This document shows positions 6,467 through 14,702 of a stretch of 32,232 nucleotides of DNA, one piece after another; the stretch's first letter is position 1, and each line of letters starts with the position of its first letter. The stretch comes from Comamonadaceae bacterium (GTDB lineage Bacteria > Pseudomonadota > Gammaproteobacteria > Burkholderiales > Burkholderiaceae_C). The notes under the pieces are model-generated. The model was given only the letters and a program-made list of their open reading frames with translations, did not search any database and was not told where the DNA came from. The stretch is from NCBI GenBank assembly GCA_947452325.1, contig CANGCZ010000003.1, forward strand, positions 1-32,232, given 5' to 3'. The translations under genes were made by a program, and so were the position numbers.

Positions 6467-6886
6467 ATGGGCAACAAACTGTACGTCGGCAATTTGCCAT
6501 ATTCCGTTCGCGATGGCGACCTGGAACAATCCTTTGGTCAATTTGGCACCGTCACAAGTGCCAAAGTCATGATGGAGCGTGACACAGGCCGCTCCAAAGG
6601 CTTTGGTTTTGTGGAAATGGCATCTGATGCCGAAGCACAAGCTGCTATCAGCGGCATGAACGGTCAGGCATTAGGTGGCCGAAGCTTGGTCGTGAACGAA
6701 GCCCGACCCATGGAACCACGTCCACCGCGCAGTGGCGGTGGCGGTGGTGGTTACGGTGGCGGTGGTGGTTACGGCGGCGGCGGCGGCGGTCGTCGTGAAG
6801 GCGGCGGCGGCTACGGCGGTGGTGGTGGTGGCGGTCGTCGTGAAGGTGGCGGCGGTTATGGCGGCGGCGGTCGCAACGAATATTGA
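6467..6886 (+). CDS. glycine-rich RRM RNA-binding protein
   Basis: This 139-residue protein has one RNA recognition motif (residues 4-79) with RNP2 LYVGNL (5-10) and RNP1 KGFGFVEM (44-51), followed by a low-complexity tail made of glycine blocks broken by Tyr and by two RRE units, ending RNEY. It resembles the small Rbp proteins of cyanobacteria and their proteobacterial relatives, which bind U-rich RNA and are often cold-induced. The tail is RGG-like and may promote RNA binding or self-association; its DNA is a GGC/GGT repeat tract prone to length change. The gene stands alone: the leader carries an RBS hairpin and a strong terminator lies 22 bp after the stop. Confidence 0.92.
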   Translation: MGNKLYVGNLPYSVRDGDLEQSFGQFGTVTSAKVMMERDTGRSKGFGFVEMASDAEAQAAISGMNGQALGGRSLVVNEARPMEPRPPRSGGGGGGYGGGGGYGGGGGGRREGGGGYGGGGGGGRREGGGGYGGGGRNEY

Positions 6887-6907
6887 GCCACAAACCAATT
6901 CAAACGC

Positions 6908-6934
6908 AAAAGGCCTGCAATGCAGGCCTTTTTT
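6908..6934. terminator. bidirectional intrinsic terminator between the RRM gene and lptC
   Basis: AGGCCTGC pairs with GCAGGCCT around AAT, flanked by AAAA on the left and TTTTTT on the right, so it can end transcripts from both strands. It sits in the 54-bp gap between the converging RRM and lptC genes. Confidence 0.9.
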
Positions 6935-6940
6935 CCATGG

Positions 6941-7585
6941 CTAGTCTTTAGCAGCTGGTGTCAAAGTAGCGTGTACATGTCCTTTAAGCACATATAACTG
7001 ATTCACATTATCAGCATGCAAATTATCTGCAGTGAATCGATTTTTACCTCTCACTATATGGACTGGCAAATGGGAGACCAAGGTGTCGGTGTTCACAAAA
7101 AAGTGCAGAAACTCTCCGCTTATCTGCATATCATCTTCTTGCAGATGGACGTCATCTCTTTTTAGCAACGTCTGCCCTAGGAGTTGAACCTCTGAGCCAT
7201 CTTCATTAACAATAGCTTTTTTCCCTCTGACCGACATAACCCTGTCATTGTTGTAAACCAAGACATAAGGTAACTTGATTTCTGTGTTCATCGTGTCTTG
7301 GAAATGCTGCGCAAACACGCCATGAATGGTTGACTTCAATTTGCCATTCATTTCATATGATTTGAGGATAAAGTTTTGAAAATCATAATCCGCATTGTGT
7401 GTTGGCGGTGCGGGCGGCTGAAAGCTGTCTTGTGAAGGTACGCTTTTTACCAACCACACAGAAAATAGAAACAGCACAGCCAACATAAGCATAGGCATGT
7501 AACCCATGGCAGCTTCACGCAAACTATGCAAGAGTTGCGAGGGTGTGAGTTGCTCTCGCAGTGGTGGGCGAGATAATTTATTCAT
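6941..7585 (-). CDS. lptC: LPS export protein LptC
   Basis: LptC is the bitopic inner-membrane member of the Lpt bridge that passes lipopolysaccharide from LptBFG to LptA. The 214-residue chain has a cytoplasmic N-terminus, one membrane helix (about residues 31-48, MLMLAVLFLFSVWLVKS) and a periplasmic beta-jellyroll part; PTHNADYDFQNFILKSYEMNGKLKSTIHG is the usual LptC opening. Its start overlaps the kdsC stop as ATGA, making it the third gene of kdsD-kdsC-lptC. In most beta- and gammaproteobacteria lptA and lptB follow; here a terminator and an opposing gene follow instead. Confidence 0.9.
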   Translation of the reverse strand: MNKLSRPPLREQLTPSQLLHSLREAAMGYMPMLMLAVLFLFSVWLVKSVPSQDSFQPPAPPTHNADYDFQNFILKSYEMNGKLKSTIHGVFAQHFQDTMNTEIKLPYVLVYNNDRVMSVRGKKAIVNEDGSEVQLLGQTLLKRDDVHLQEDDMQISGEFLHFFVNTDTLVSHLPVHIVRGKNRFTADNLHADNVNQLYVLKGHVHATLTPAAKD

Positions 7586-8136
7586 GACAAAATTTCATCC
7601 AGGGCAAGCTTGTAATAACCGTTGGCTGTCATCAGTAAATCACAAGCTTCGCGAACTGCACCGCCGCCTGCAACAGACGAGCACACATGGTCAACACGCG
7701 TCTGCAACTCGGTGTGCGCCTGAGGCGGGGCAAATGTAAACCTGCTGCGCAATAAAACGGGTAGATCGGGCCAATCATCGCCCATGGCCGCTGCTTGTGA
7801 CCAGTCTTTTCCTAAGTTATGCAAACAAGTTTCAGCCGTTAAAAGCTTGTTTTCAACGCCATAGTAAGCGTGATCTATTGACAACTCAGCCACACGACGA
7901 CGCAAGGCCTGGCTGTCACGTCCGGTGATCACCACAGGCACGATGCCCGAGCGCTTTAGCAATTTAAGCCCATGACCATCCAGTGAGTTGAATTTTTTAA
8001 CCACTTCACCTTCTGATGTGAAATACAAGCCGCCATCGGTCATGACGCCGTCCACGTCCAGAAAAAAAACACGAATGTCACGCGCTTTATCAAGCAGCGG
8101 GGTCGGAAAGCGCGAGGCGAATGTTGTCATGTTCAA
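7582..8136 (-). CDS. kdsC: 3-deoxy-D-manno-octulosonate 8-phosphate phosphatase KdsC
   Basis: KdsC removes the phosphate from KDO-8-phosphate in the pathway to the inner-core sugar of lipopolysaccharide. The 184-residue HAD-family protein has the nucleophile motif FFLDVDGVMTDG (Asp27, Asp29), followed by GLYFTSEGEVVKKFNSLDGHGLKLL typical of KdsC, the ITGR threonine motif near residues 69-72, and MGDDWPDLPVL near 118-128 as the metal-binding motif. The short cap-less fold and length agree with the tetrameric C0 HAD phosphatases. It overlaps kdsD upstream and lptC downstream by ATGA junctions. Confidence 0.95.
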   Translation of the reverse strand: MNMTTFASRFPTPLLDKARDIRVFFLDVDGVMTDGGLYFTSEGEVVKKFNSLDGHGLKLLKRSGIVPVVITGRDSQALRRRVAELSIDHAYYGVENKLLTAETCLHNLGKDWSQAAAMGDDWPDLPVLLRSRFTFAPPQAHTELQTRVDHVCSSVAGGGAVREACDLLMTANGYYKLALDEILS

Positions 8137-9122
8137 ATCACCTTGGCGCGCATCAAATCATTGGAGTTCACCACACCGCATAAGATGTTGTCTGCATCCA
8201 CGACCAGCACACTGGTGATGCGCTTGTATTCCATGAGTTCAGCCGCTTCAGCCGCTAAGGCGTTGTCGCGCAAGGTGGTAGGGTTGGGCTGCATGACTTG
8301 AGCCGCTTGCATAGATCGCAAATCCACCCCTTTTTCTATCAATCGGCGCAAATCTCCGTCTGTGAATATGCCCAATACACGCCGATTTTCATCAACAATA
8401 GCCGTGGCGCCCAAACCTTTTTGAGACATTTCCCTCATCAGTTCAGTCAATGAGGTATCCAAAAAAACAGCGGGTATTTGTGCCCCGGTTCTCATGATGT
8501 CCGAGAGCAAAGTCAGTAATCTTCTTCCCAGACTGCCGCCAGGATGTGATTTTGCAAAATCATCTGGTTTAAAGCCTCTGGCATCCAGCACGGCCACTGC
8601 CAGTGCATCCCCCAATGCCAGTTGGGCGGTGGTGCTGGCAGTAGGCGCCAGATTCATTGGACAGGCTTCTTTTTCGACGCTGCTGTCAATGACCCAATTG
8701 GCGTATTGGGCCAATGTAGACTGTGTTTGACCCGTGATGGCCAACAATTCAACGCCTTGGCGTTTGATTTGCGGCAATATGGCTGACAACTCTTCACTTT
8801 CACCGCTATTAGACAGCGCAATCACCAGATCATCTCGGGTGACCATGCCCAAATCGCCGTGGCTTGCTTCGGCCGGATGGACAAAAAAAGCCGGCGTCCC
8901 GGTAGATGCCAGCGTTGCTGCAATTTTGCGCCCGATGTGCCCGCTTTTTCCCATTCCCATGACGACCACACGACCTTTGACAGCCAATATGGCTTGTACC
9001 GCCTGGACAAAAGGGTCTCCCAAGTGTTTTTGTACGCCCAGAATCGCTTGCGCCTCGATGTCCAGCGTTTGACGGGCCAAGGCCAGTATGTGTGCGTGTG
9101 AATCTGACTTGCTTGATGTCAT
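8133..9122 (-). CDS. kdsD: D-arabinose 5-phosphate isomerase KdsD
   Basis: KdsD interconverts ribulose 5-phosphate and arabinose 5-phosphate, the first step towards KDO. The 329-residue protein has an N-terminal SIS sugar-isomerase domain (about 40-175) with VVMGMGKSGHIGRKIAATLASTGTPAFFVHPAEASHGDLGM and ALSNSGESEEL, and a pair of CBS domains in the C-terminal third ending SVLVVDADNILCGVVNSNDLMRAKVI. It is the first gene of the kdsD-kdsC-lptC operon; the 42-bp gap before it must hold the promoter, with a possible CATAAT -10 shortly before the ATG. Confidence 0.94.
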   Translation of the reverse strand: MTSSKSDSHAHILALARQTLDIEAQAILGVQKHLGDPFVQAVQAILAVKGRVVVMGMGKSGHIGRKIAATLASTGTPAFFVHPAEASHGDLGMVTRDDLVIALSNSGESEELSAILPQIKRQGVELLAITGQTQSTLAQYANWVIDSSVEKEACPMNLAPTASTTAQLALGDALAVAVLDARGFKPDDFAKSHPGGSLGRRLLTLLSDIMRTGAQIPAVFLDTSLTELMREMSQKGLGATAIVDENRRVLGIFTDGDLRRLIEKGVDLRSMQAAQVMQPNPTTLRDNALAAEAAELMEYKRITSVLVVDADNILCGVVNSNDLMRAKVI

Positions 9123-9164
9123 GGTTTATCTATTATGCTCGGTACCAAATAACGATTTGCAACC

Positions 9165-10583
9165 TTATTTCCCTATACAAAAACGACTGAATATTTCACC
9201 CAACAAATCGTCCGGCGAGTAATTTCCAGTCAACAATGACAACTGGCTTTGAGCCAATCGGCACTCCTCTGCCATTAAATCTAACGGCACCGCAGCCAAT
9301 GACATGAGTTGTCTGGCTTGCTGTAAATGGCTTAACACCGCTTGAAGTGCATCCAAATGTCTGGTTCTGGCTGTAAACACGCCTTCATTCAGTCCGGCTT
9401 GCCAACCGGCCATTTCTAGTATTCGCGCTTTCAGCTGGTCCAAGCCATCGCCGGTTTTGGCCGAGATGTTCAGCACATGGGGATTCAACACAGCATGTGG
9501 TGTCATGGCGTCTGCTTTGTTATTGACGACAAGCAATTGGGTGTGCGCAGACATGGCTTGTTGAATGTCCTTGCTCAATCGCAATTGAGCCTCCACGTAT
9601 TGCGGTTCATTCTCTCGGCTCAAATCATTGAGCAACAACACCATATCTGCATTACCTATCTGATCCCACGCTCGGGCCATACCGATTTGTTCCACTTCAT
9701 CTGCCAAGGCAGATTCCCGCAAGCCGGCCGTATCCAGCACGTGCACTGGCACACCTTGGATCTGTATGCTTTGCGTCAATACATCTCGTGTCGTGCCTGC
9801 AATTGCGGTCACGATAGCCACATCAGCACCTGACAATGCATTCAACAACGAACTCTTACCTGCATTGGGCTGTCCTGCGATCACCAGCTTCAATCCGTCT
9901 CGCAATAAACGGCCATGCTCTGCCTGAAGAAGCAACTCTCTGGTTTTTTGCTGCAAGGTCTGCAACTGCTCAGACACTTGCATTTGTTGTATGAAATCTA
10001 TGTCTTCTTCCGGAAAATCCAAACAGGCTTCGATTTGCATCCGCAGATGCACCAACAAATCTTTAAGCGCATGGACTTGACTGGAAAACACACCTTCTAG
10101 AGACCGCCCGGCGCTGCGAACGGCGGCTTCCGTGTGGGCGTCTATCAAATCTGCGACCGCCTCAGCTTGCGCCAAATCTAGCTTGTGATTCAGGTATGCG
10201 CGTTCGGTGAATTCGCCTGGGCGGGCCAGCCGCAAACAAGGCAAAAGCGCCTGGTTTTTTGTATTTGTTTGCTGGGCACGTTGCAAACAATTTTGCAACA
10301 ACATTTGCAATACCACCGGTCCGCCATGGGCTTGCAATTCCAGCACGTCTTCGCCGGTGTAACTGTGTGGGGCCGGAAAGAAAATCGCCAGAACTTGATC
10401 AATAGGGTTGCCATGCGGGTCTTTGATCGATAAGAGCTTGGCGACCCTTGGCGTGAGCGTTGCATGAGTCAGCTCCTGTGCAAAGCCCTGCATATTTTTT
10501 CCACTGAGGCGCACTACACCGACGGCACCACGCCCGGGTGGCGTGGCCAATGCGATGATGGGGTCATCCCGCTGCGACAACAT
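9165..10583 (-). CDS. mnmE: tRNA uridine-5-carboxymethylaminomethyl GTPase MnmE
   Basis: MnmE works with MnmG to modify the wobble U34 of several tRNAs. The 472-residue protein has the N-terminal folate-binding domain (IIALATPPGRGAVGVVRLSG; HSYTGEDVLELQAHGG), a helical domain, and an inserted G domain with P-loop GQPNAGKSSLLNAL (about 235), GTTRD, DTAGLRE and NKAD. It ends in CIGK, the catalytic C-terminal motif. It is the last gene of rpmH-rnpA-yidD-yidC-mnmE, 30 bp after yidC. Its partner mnmG is 9 kb away on the other side of dnaA. Confidence 0.97.
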   Translation of the reverse strand: MLSQRDDPIIALATPPGRGAVGVVRLSGKNMQGFAQELTHATLTPRVAKLLSIKDPHGNPIDQVLAIFFPAPHSYTGEDVLELQAHGGPVVLQMLLQNCLQRAQQTNTKNQALLPCLRLARPGEFTERAYLNHKLDLAQAEAVADLIDAHTEAAVRSAGRSLEGVFSSQVHALKDLLVHLRMQIEACLDFPEEDIDFIQQMQVSEQLQTLQQKTRELLLQAEHGRLLRDGLKLVIAGQPNAGKSSLLNALSGADVAIVTAIAGTTRDVLTQSIQIQGVPVHVLDTAGLRESALADEVEQIGMARAWDQIGNADMVLLLNDLSRENEPQYVEAQLRLSKDIQQAMSAHTQLLVVNNKADAMTPHAVLNPHVLNISAKTGDGLDQLKARILEMAGWQAGLNEGVFTARTRHLDALQAVLSHLQQARQLMSLAAVPLDLMAEECRLAQSQLSLLTGNYSPDDLLGEIFSRFCIGK

Positions 10584-10613
10584 GCTAACTCACAGCGTTG
10601 ATAAACACGGTGC

Positions 10614-12281
10614 TTATTTGATGATGCCAAGCTGTTTGTTGATCATCCATTGCTGAGCGATCGACAAAATATTGTTGGACAACCAATAAAGCACCAAACC
10701 GGCGGGGAAGAAAAAGAACATGACACTGAACGCCAATGGCATGAACCACATCATTTTGGCTTGTATAGGATCGGGCGGCGTGGGATTCAACCAAGTTTGA
10801 AACATGGAGGTAGCTGTCATCAACAACGGCAAAATAAACCAGGGATCTGGTGCTGCCAAGTCATGTATCCAACCCACCCAAGGTGCATTGCGCATTTCAA
10901 CAGAAGAAAGCAAGACCCAGTACAAGGCAATAAAAAAGGGTATTTGCACGGCGATAGGCAAGCACCCGCCCAGCGGATTGACTTTTTCTTCGCGGTAGAT
11001 CTTCATCATTTCCATTTGCATTTGTTGCGGATTGTCTTTCAACCGTTCCCGCATTTCCATGATCTTGGGATTGATCGCTTTCATTTTGCCCATGCTCTTA
11101 TAAGCCTGGGAGTTCAACCAGTAAAACGCCACTTTCAAAACCACCACCAAAGCCACGATGGCCCAGCCCCAATTGCCAATGACGCGGTAGAGTTCATACA
11201 GCAACCAATACAAAGGCTTGGACAAAATGGTGAGCCACCCGTAGTCCTTGACCAGCTCGAGTCCCGGGTAAATGGATTCGAGCACTTTTTCTTCTTGCGG
11301 ACCTACAAATAAGCGCGCTGAATGAGATAACTGCGCGCCTGGCGCAATCGCAGGCAAAGGTGCAACCATGCCGACAGCATATAAATTATTGTCCAGCTTG
11401 CGTGCAAACAAATCACGTTGTTGTGTATCGTCTAACAGCCAAGCAGACGCAAAATAGTGTTGAACCATGGCCACATAACCTTGGCTGCTCTGCTTCTCAA
11501 AATCGGCTTTGTTTTTTTCGATATCGCTGAACTCAATCTTTTGGTATTTTTTCTGTGAGGTAAACACCGCGGGGCCAGTGAATGTCGAGTAAAAAGACGA
11601 TTCTCCTTCCGGCTTATTGCCGTCACGAACCAATTGCACATACAACTGCGGGCTGATTGCTGCAGAAGATGCATTGACGATGTCATGTTTGACTTCTATG
11701 GCATAACTGCCCCGTTTCAAAATATACGTTTTGATCAGCTTGATATCGCCAACTGGCACAGACTCAAACCGCAATTGCAGTTCGTTTTCTGTGTCTTTGA
11801 GTATTTTTGATCCACTAAACACCATCGGTGTTTTATGCGTAGGCCAGCCTGTTGCCGTCAACCCGCCTATCAATCCACTTTGGGCCAGGTAAACGCGTTC
11901 CTTGCTGTCATCCATGATCAACACATTGCTGCCCGCGTGATGTATGTCCTTGTGTTTGAGTAACTCTGCTCGCAACAAACTGCCGCCTTCGGTGCTGAAT
12001 TGCAATTTCAATACGTCGGTTTCAACATCGATTCGCTGCGCAGCCGCTGTGGCAGGCAAAACTGTGCTGTCTGTGCTTTGAGGCACCGCGTTGTTCTTAA
12101 CGGTGTTTGCGTCGGTTGCAGGTACCGATGACGTGGTTGTCGTTGTTTGAGCAGGGGCGGTTTGAACCGCCGAAGGAAAAAACGTAGGCTTTTTGCCGTT
12201 ATGAATTTGCCACTGGTCCCACAACATCACCAGAGAAAAACCGAAAACTACCCAAAGAATGGTGCGGCGAATATCGTTCAT
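10614..12281 (-). CDS. yidC: membrane protein insertase YidC
   Basis: YidC inserts and folds inner-membrane proteins, alone or with SecYEG. The 555-residue chain has an N-terminal anchor helix (about 7-23), a low-complexity Thr/Ala/Gln linker (about 38-75), the large periplasmic beta-sandwich domain (about 80-350) and the conserved C-terminal insertase core: YWLLYELYRVIGNWGWAIVALVVVLK, the cytoplasmic loop with MKAINPKIMEMRERLKDNPQQMQMEMMKIYREEKVNPLGGCLPIAVQIPFFIALYWVL, and the last helices ending in WMINKQLGIIK. The length is usual for Gram-negative YidC. Its ATG overlaps the yidD stop. Confidence 0.97.
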   Translation of the reverse strand: MNDIRRTILWVVFGFSLVMLWDQWQIHNGKKPTFFPSAVQTAPAQTTTTTSSVPATDANTVKNNAVPQSTDSTVLPATAAAQRIDVETDVLKLQFSTEGGSLLRAELLKHKDIHHAGSNVLIMDDSKERVYLAQSGLIGGLTATGWPTHKTPMVFSGSKILKDTENELQLRFESVPVGDIKLIKTYILKRGSYAIEVKHDIVNASSAAISPQLYVQLVRDGNKPEGESSFYSTFTGPAVFTSQKKYQKIEFSDIEKNKADFEKQSSQGYVAMVQHYFASAWLLDDTQQRDLFARKLDNNLYAVGMVAPLPAIAPGAQLSHSARLFVGPQEEKVLESIYPGLELVKDYGWLTILSKPLYWLLYELYRVIGNWGWAIVALVVVLKVAFYWLNSQAYKSMGKMKAINPKIMEMRERLKDNPQQMQMEMMKIYREEKVNPLGGCLPIAVQIPFFIALYWVLLSSVEMRNAPWVGWIHDLAAPDPWFILPLLMTATSMFQTWLNPTPPDPIQAKMMWFMPLAFSVMFFFFPAGLVLYWLSNNILSIAQQWMINKQLGIIK

Positions 12282-12565
12282 GGAAATTTAGACTCGGTCG
12301 AAGAAGAGGGAGTGCGGCCAAGAAATGGCCAAAGTGTGTGCATTGGGTGTTTACCGGGCACAGGGTCATGCCCGCCATTGCACCACGGATGACAACGTGA
12401 CAATCGTTTAAGCGTCAGATAACTGCCGGCGCCGGCGCCGTATTGTTGGATTGCGTCTAAAGCGAAGGCGGAACAGGTTGGCGTGAAGCGGCATGAAGAG
12501 CCCAACCAAGGACTGAGAATCAGCCGGTAAGCTTTGACACCTGCGATCAACAGTTGCTGCATCAT
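12278..12565 (-). CDS. yidD: membrane protein insertion efficiency factor YidD
   Basis: YidD is a small membrane-associated protein that aids YidC-dependent insertion. The 95-residue frame shows the family block YRLILSPWLGSSCRFTPTCSAFALDAIQQYGAGAGSYLTLKRLSRCHPW with the conserved cysteines at about 25, 31 and 62, then GGHDPVP. The C-terminal tail beyond about residue 75 is not conserved in the family as far as I recall. The ATG at 12565 overlaps the rnpA stop (ATGA), and the gene's own stop overlaps yidC; a second ATG directly follows the first. Confidence 0.93.
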   Translation of the reverse strand: MMQQLLIAGVKAYRLILSPWLGSSCRFTPTCSAFALDAIQQYGAGAGSYLTLKRLSRCHPWCNGGHDPVPGKHPMHTLWPFLGRTPSSSTESKFP

Positions 12566-12927
12566 GGTGTGTGTATCGCCTTATCAAACAATTGCAGAAG
12601 TTCGTTTCGCACCGCTTGTTTCAATTTGGCGGAAGACGCGCTGATGAAGTCTGTGCGTTGAAATGTTTTTCTCAACCGTACAACCCTGTCTGCCGCTTCG
12701 ATTTTTACCAAGCGTTGGCTTGCAAGTGCATAAATCTGACGCTTGATGGCATTTCTTGTCACCGCGTTTTTTGCCCATCGCTTGGGAACCACGGCGCCTA
12801 TGCGATTTTGTTGCGCAGGTCGCTTTACATGTAAAGCAAAATGATTTGTGCTTGCACTTACCCCTGCGGCCATGACTGCATCAAAATCAGCGCGCTGCGT
12901 GATTTTTACCACGCCCGGTTTTGCCAT
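12562..12927 (-). CDS. rnpA: ribonuclease P protein component RnpA
   Basis: RnpA is the protein cofactor of RNase P, which makes the mature 5' ends of tRNAs. The 121 residues begin with ITQRADFDAVMAAG, continue with FALHVKRP and VVPKRWAKNAVTRNAIKRQIY, where RNAIKR (58-63) is the RNR signature, and remain strongly basic. It follows rpmH by 26 bp, the universal bacterial order, and overlaps yidD. The start at 12927 gives the usual length. Confidence 0.93.
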   Translation of the reverse strand: MAKPGVVKITQRADFDAVMAAGVSASTNHFALHVKRPAQQNRIGAVVPKRWAKNAVTRNAIKRQIYALASQRLVKIEAADRVVRLRKTFQRTDFISASSAKLKQAVRNELLQLFDKAIHTP

Positions 12928-12953
12928 ATGCGCATTGGAATGCGCTGTCAGAC

Positions 12954-13088
12954 TCAGACCGCCAGTCGTTTGCGGCCTTTGGCACGACGAGCATTGATGA
13001 CTGCGCGTCCGCCTCTGGTTTTCATTCGAACCAAAAACCCATGGGTACGCGCACGGCGGGTTTTAGAAGGCTGGTAGGTACGTTTCAT
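12954..13088 (-). CDS. rpmH: 50S ribosomal protein L34
   Basis: L34 is a very small basic protein of the large ribosomal subunit. The frame encodes 44 residues beginning MKRTYQPSKTRRARTHGF and ending AKGRKRLAV, matching bacterial L34 along its whole length; the consensus is so strong that the short size is no obstacle. It is the first gene of the minus-strand operon that includes rnpA, yidD, yidC and mnmE, and is divergent from dnaA across the origin-proximal gap. Confidence 0.97.
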   Translation of the reverse strand: MKRTYQPSKTRRARTHGFLVRMKTRGGRAVINARRAKGRKRLAV

Positions 13089-13298
13089 GTTGAGAATCTC
13101 TGGTGCAAAGCTAAACCGTGCATTATCTCTTTTTTTCCGGGGGTTTTAAAAATATCTCTTGTCCGTGACAACTTATGACGTTTTTTGTGGATAAAGCTCG
13201 AAAATTTCCTGTCCCTGTGGATAATTTTTTGATAAAGTAGGTTAAATGCGTTTTATCCTGCTTTGTATCCACAGTTTTTTCTACCGGTGTTCGGTGCT
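13089..13298. other. rpmH-dnaA intergenic region with DnaA boxes (likely part of oriC)
   Basis: This 210-bp AT-rich gap holds two perfect DnaA boxes in reverse orientation, TGTGGATAA at 13186-13194 and 13216-13224, 30 bp apart, and a one-mismatch box GTATCCACA at 13265-13273. Between the second and third lies an AT-rich run (about 13221-13258) that could be the unwinding element. The region also drives dnaA to the right and rpmH to the left, so the boxes may serve DnaA autoregulation as well. Confidence 0.7.
13143..13171 (-). promoter_or_regulatory. candidate promoter of the rpmH operon
   Basis: On the minus strand TTGTCA (13171-13166) is followed after exactly 17 bases by TAAAAC (13148-13143), leaving about 55 bases of leader before the rpmH ATG. 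The -35 is good and the -10 only moderate. The two perfect DnaA boxes are just upstream, so DnaA could influence it. Confidence 0.4.
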
Positions 13299-14702
13299 AT
13301 GAGTTCTTCCATACTGCCATCTGAAAACAATGATGCCGGTCAGGCATTGTGGCAATCTTGTATCGACCTCCTGGCACAGGAATTACCTGAGCAGCAATTC
13401 AATACTTGGATAAAACCATTGCACGCCACGGTATCTGATGATTTCTCTAAACTCACGATTGTTGTCATCAATCGCTTCAAACTTGACTGGATACGTACAC
13501 AGTATGGCGGACGCATCAGTGCACTGCTGAATCAGTTGTATGGCCAGCCTGTGCATATCGAGTTCTCGCTAGCAGCCAAGGAAGCCCCGGTCAGAGAACC
13601 GGTTTTACGTACAAGCCACGAAGCCGACGAGTTTTCAAGCGCGGCCTCTTCTGCTGCGTCAGATGCGGCTTTGAATGTATTCAAAAACCGGCTCAACAGC
13701 AGTTTGTGTTTTGATACCTTAGTTGAAGGCACAGCCAATCGCATGGCTCGTGCGGCAGCCATGCACATAGCCAATGTGCCGGGTCAGCTTTACAACCCGT
13801 TGTTCATTTACGGCGGTGTGGGCTTGGGCAAAACGCATTTGATGCATGCGGTTGGCAATCAATTGTTGCAAAACCGCCCAGACGCCAAGGTGCTTTACAT
13901 ACACGCCGAGCAGTTTGTGTCTGATGTGGTGAAAGCCTACCAGCGCAAAACCTTTGACGAATTCAAGCACCATTACCACTCGTTAGATTTGTTGCTGATA
14001 GACGATGTACAGTTTTTTGCCAACAAAGACCGGACACAGGAAGAGTTTTTCAATGCCTTTGAAGCTTTGCTTGCCAAAAAATCACATATTGTGATGACCA
14101 GCGACACCTATCCCAAAGGTTTGGCAGACATACATGAGCGCTTAGTGTCACGCTTTGATTCGGGTTTGACTGTGGCCATCGAACCGCCTGAGCTTGAAAT
14201 GCGGGTTGCGATTTTGATCAACAAATCGCGCGCTGAAGGTACTGAAATGCCTGAAGAAGTTGCTTTTTTTGTGGCGAAAAACGTTCGTTCCAACGTGCGC
14301 GAACTCGAAGGCGCATTGCGTAAAATTCTGGCTTATTCAAGATTCAATCAAAAAGAAGTCTCGATTCAGCTCGCCCGTGATGCCTTGCGGGACCTGCTTT
14401 CTATCCAAAATCGCCAAATTTCCGTGGAAAACATTCAAAAAACAGTGGCTGACTATTACAAAATCAAAGTCGCTGACATGTATTCCAAAAAACGCCCGGC
14501 TTCTATTGCCCGTCCTCGACAAATTGCCATGTACTTGGCCAAAGAATTGACACAAAAAAGCTTGCCTGAAATTGGAGAATTATTCGGTGGCCGTGACCAC
14601 ACCACTGTCTTGCACGCTGTTAGAAAAATTTCAGGTGAGCGTCAAACACTCAACGAATTGAACCAACAATTGCATGTGCTTGAACAAACACTCAAAGGAT
14701 AA
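13299..14702 (+). CDS. dnaA: chromosomal replication initiator protein DnaA
   Basis: DnaA binds DnaA boxes and opens the origin. The 467-residue product begins with domain I (LWQSCIDLLAQELPEQQFNTWIKPL), then a short linker, the AAA+ domain with Walker A GGVGLGKTHLMHAVG (about 172) and Walker B LLLIDDVQFF (about 231), the sensor region RFDSGL, and domain IV with RPRQIAMYLAKELTQKSLPEIGELFGGRDHTTVLHAVRKI, the DnaA-box-binding helices. I start at the ATG at 13299 (MSSSILP); the frame runs on to a TTG at 13263, but that part overlaps a DnaA box and is not family-like. The Shine-Dalgarno sequence is weak. Confidence 0.97.
   Translation: MSSSILPSENNDAGQALWQSCIDLLAQELPEQQFNTWIKPLHATVSDDFSKLTIVVINRFKLDWIRTQYGGRISALLNQLYGQPVHIEFSLAAKEAPVREPVLRTSHEADEFSSAASSAASDAALNVFKNRLNSSLCFDTLVEGTANRMARAAAMHIANVPGQLYNPLFIYGGVGLGKTHLMHAVGNQLLQNRPDAKVLYIHAEQFVSDVVKAYQRKTFDEFKHHYHSLDLLLIDDVQFFANKDRTQEEFFNAFEALLAKKSHIVMTSDTYPKGLADIHERLVSRFDSGLTVAIEPPELEMRVAILINKSRAEGTEMPEEVAFFVAKNVRSNVRELEGALRKILAYSRFNQKEVSIQLARDALRDLLSIQNRQISVENIQKTVADYYKIKVADMYSKKRPASIARPRQIAMYLAKELTQKSLPEIGELFGGRDHTTVLHAVRKISGERQTLNELNQQLHVLEQTLKG

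Noticed and set aside
6720..6880. Repeat tract considered as a CRISPR or tandem-repeat element
   Set aside because: The repeats are in-frame glycine codons without regular spacers.
6648..6898. Antisense frames rich in Ala/Thr or His/Arg across the RRM gene tail
   Set aside because: They are the complement of the glycine-codon repeat tract and have no independent support.
10650..11312. Long open frame antisense to yidC (220 codons)
   Set aside because: It lies wholly within the strongly conserved yidC reading frame, is rich in His/Gln as expected from the complement, and resembles no family.
12424..12441. GC-rich palindromic CCGGCG run
   Set aside because: It encodes the Gly-Ala-Gly-Ala-Gly stretch of yidD and shows no sign of being a separate element.
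13263..13298. Upstream extension of dnaA from a TTG
   Set aside because: It overlaps a DnaA box and adds residues not seen in DnaA; the ATG at 13299 fits domain I.
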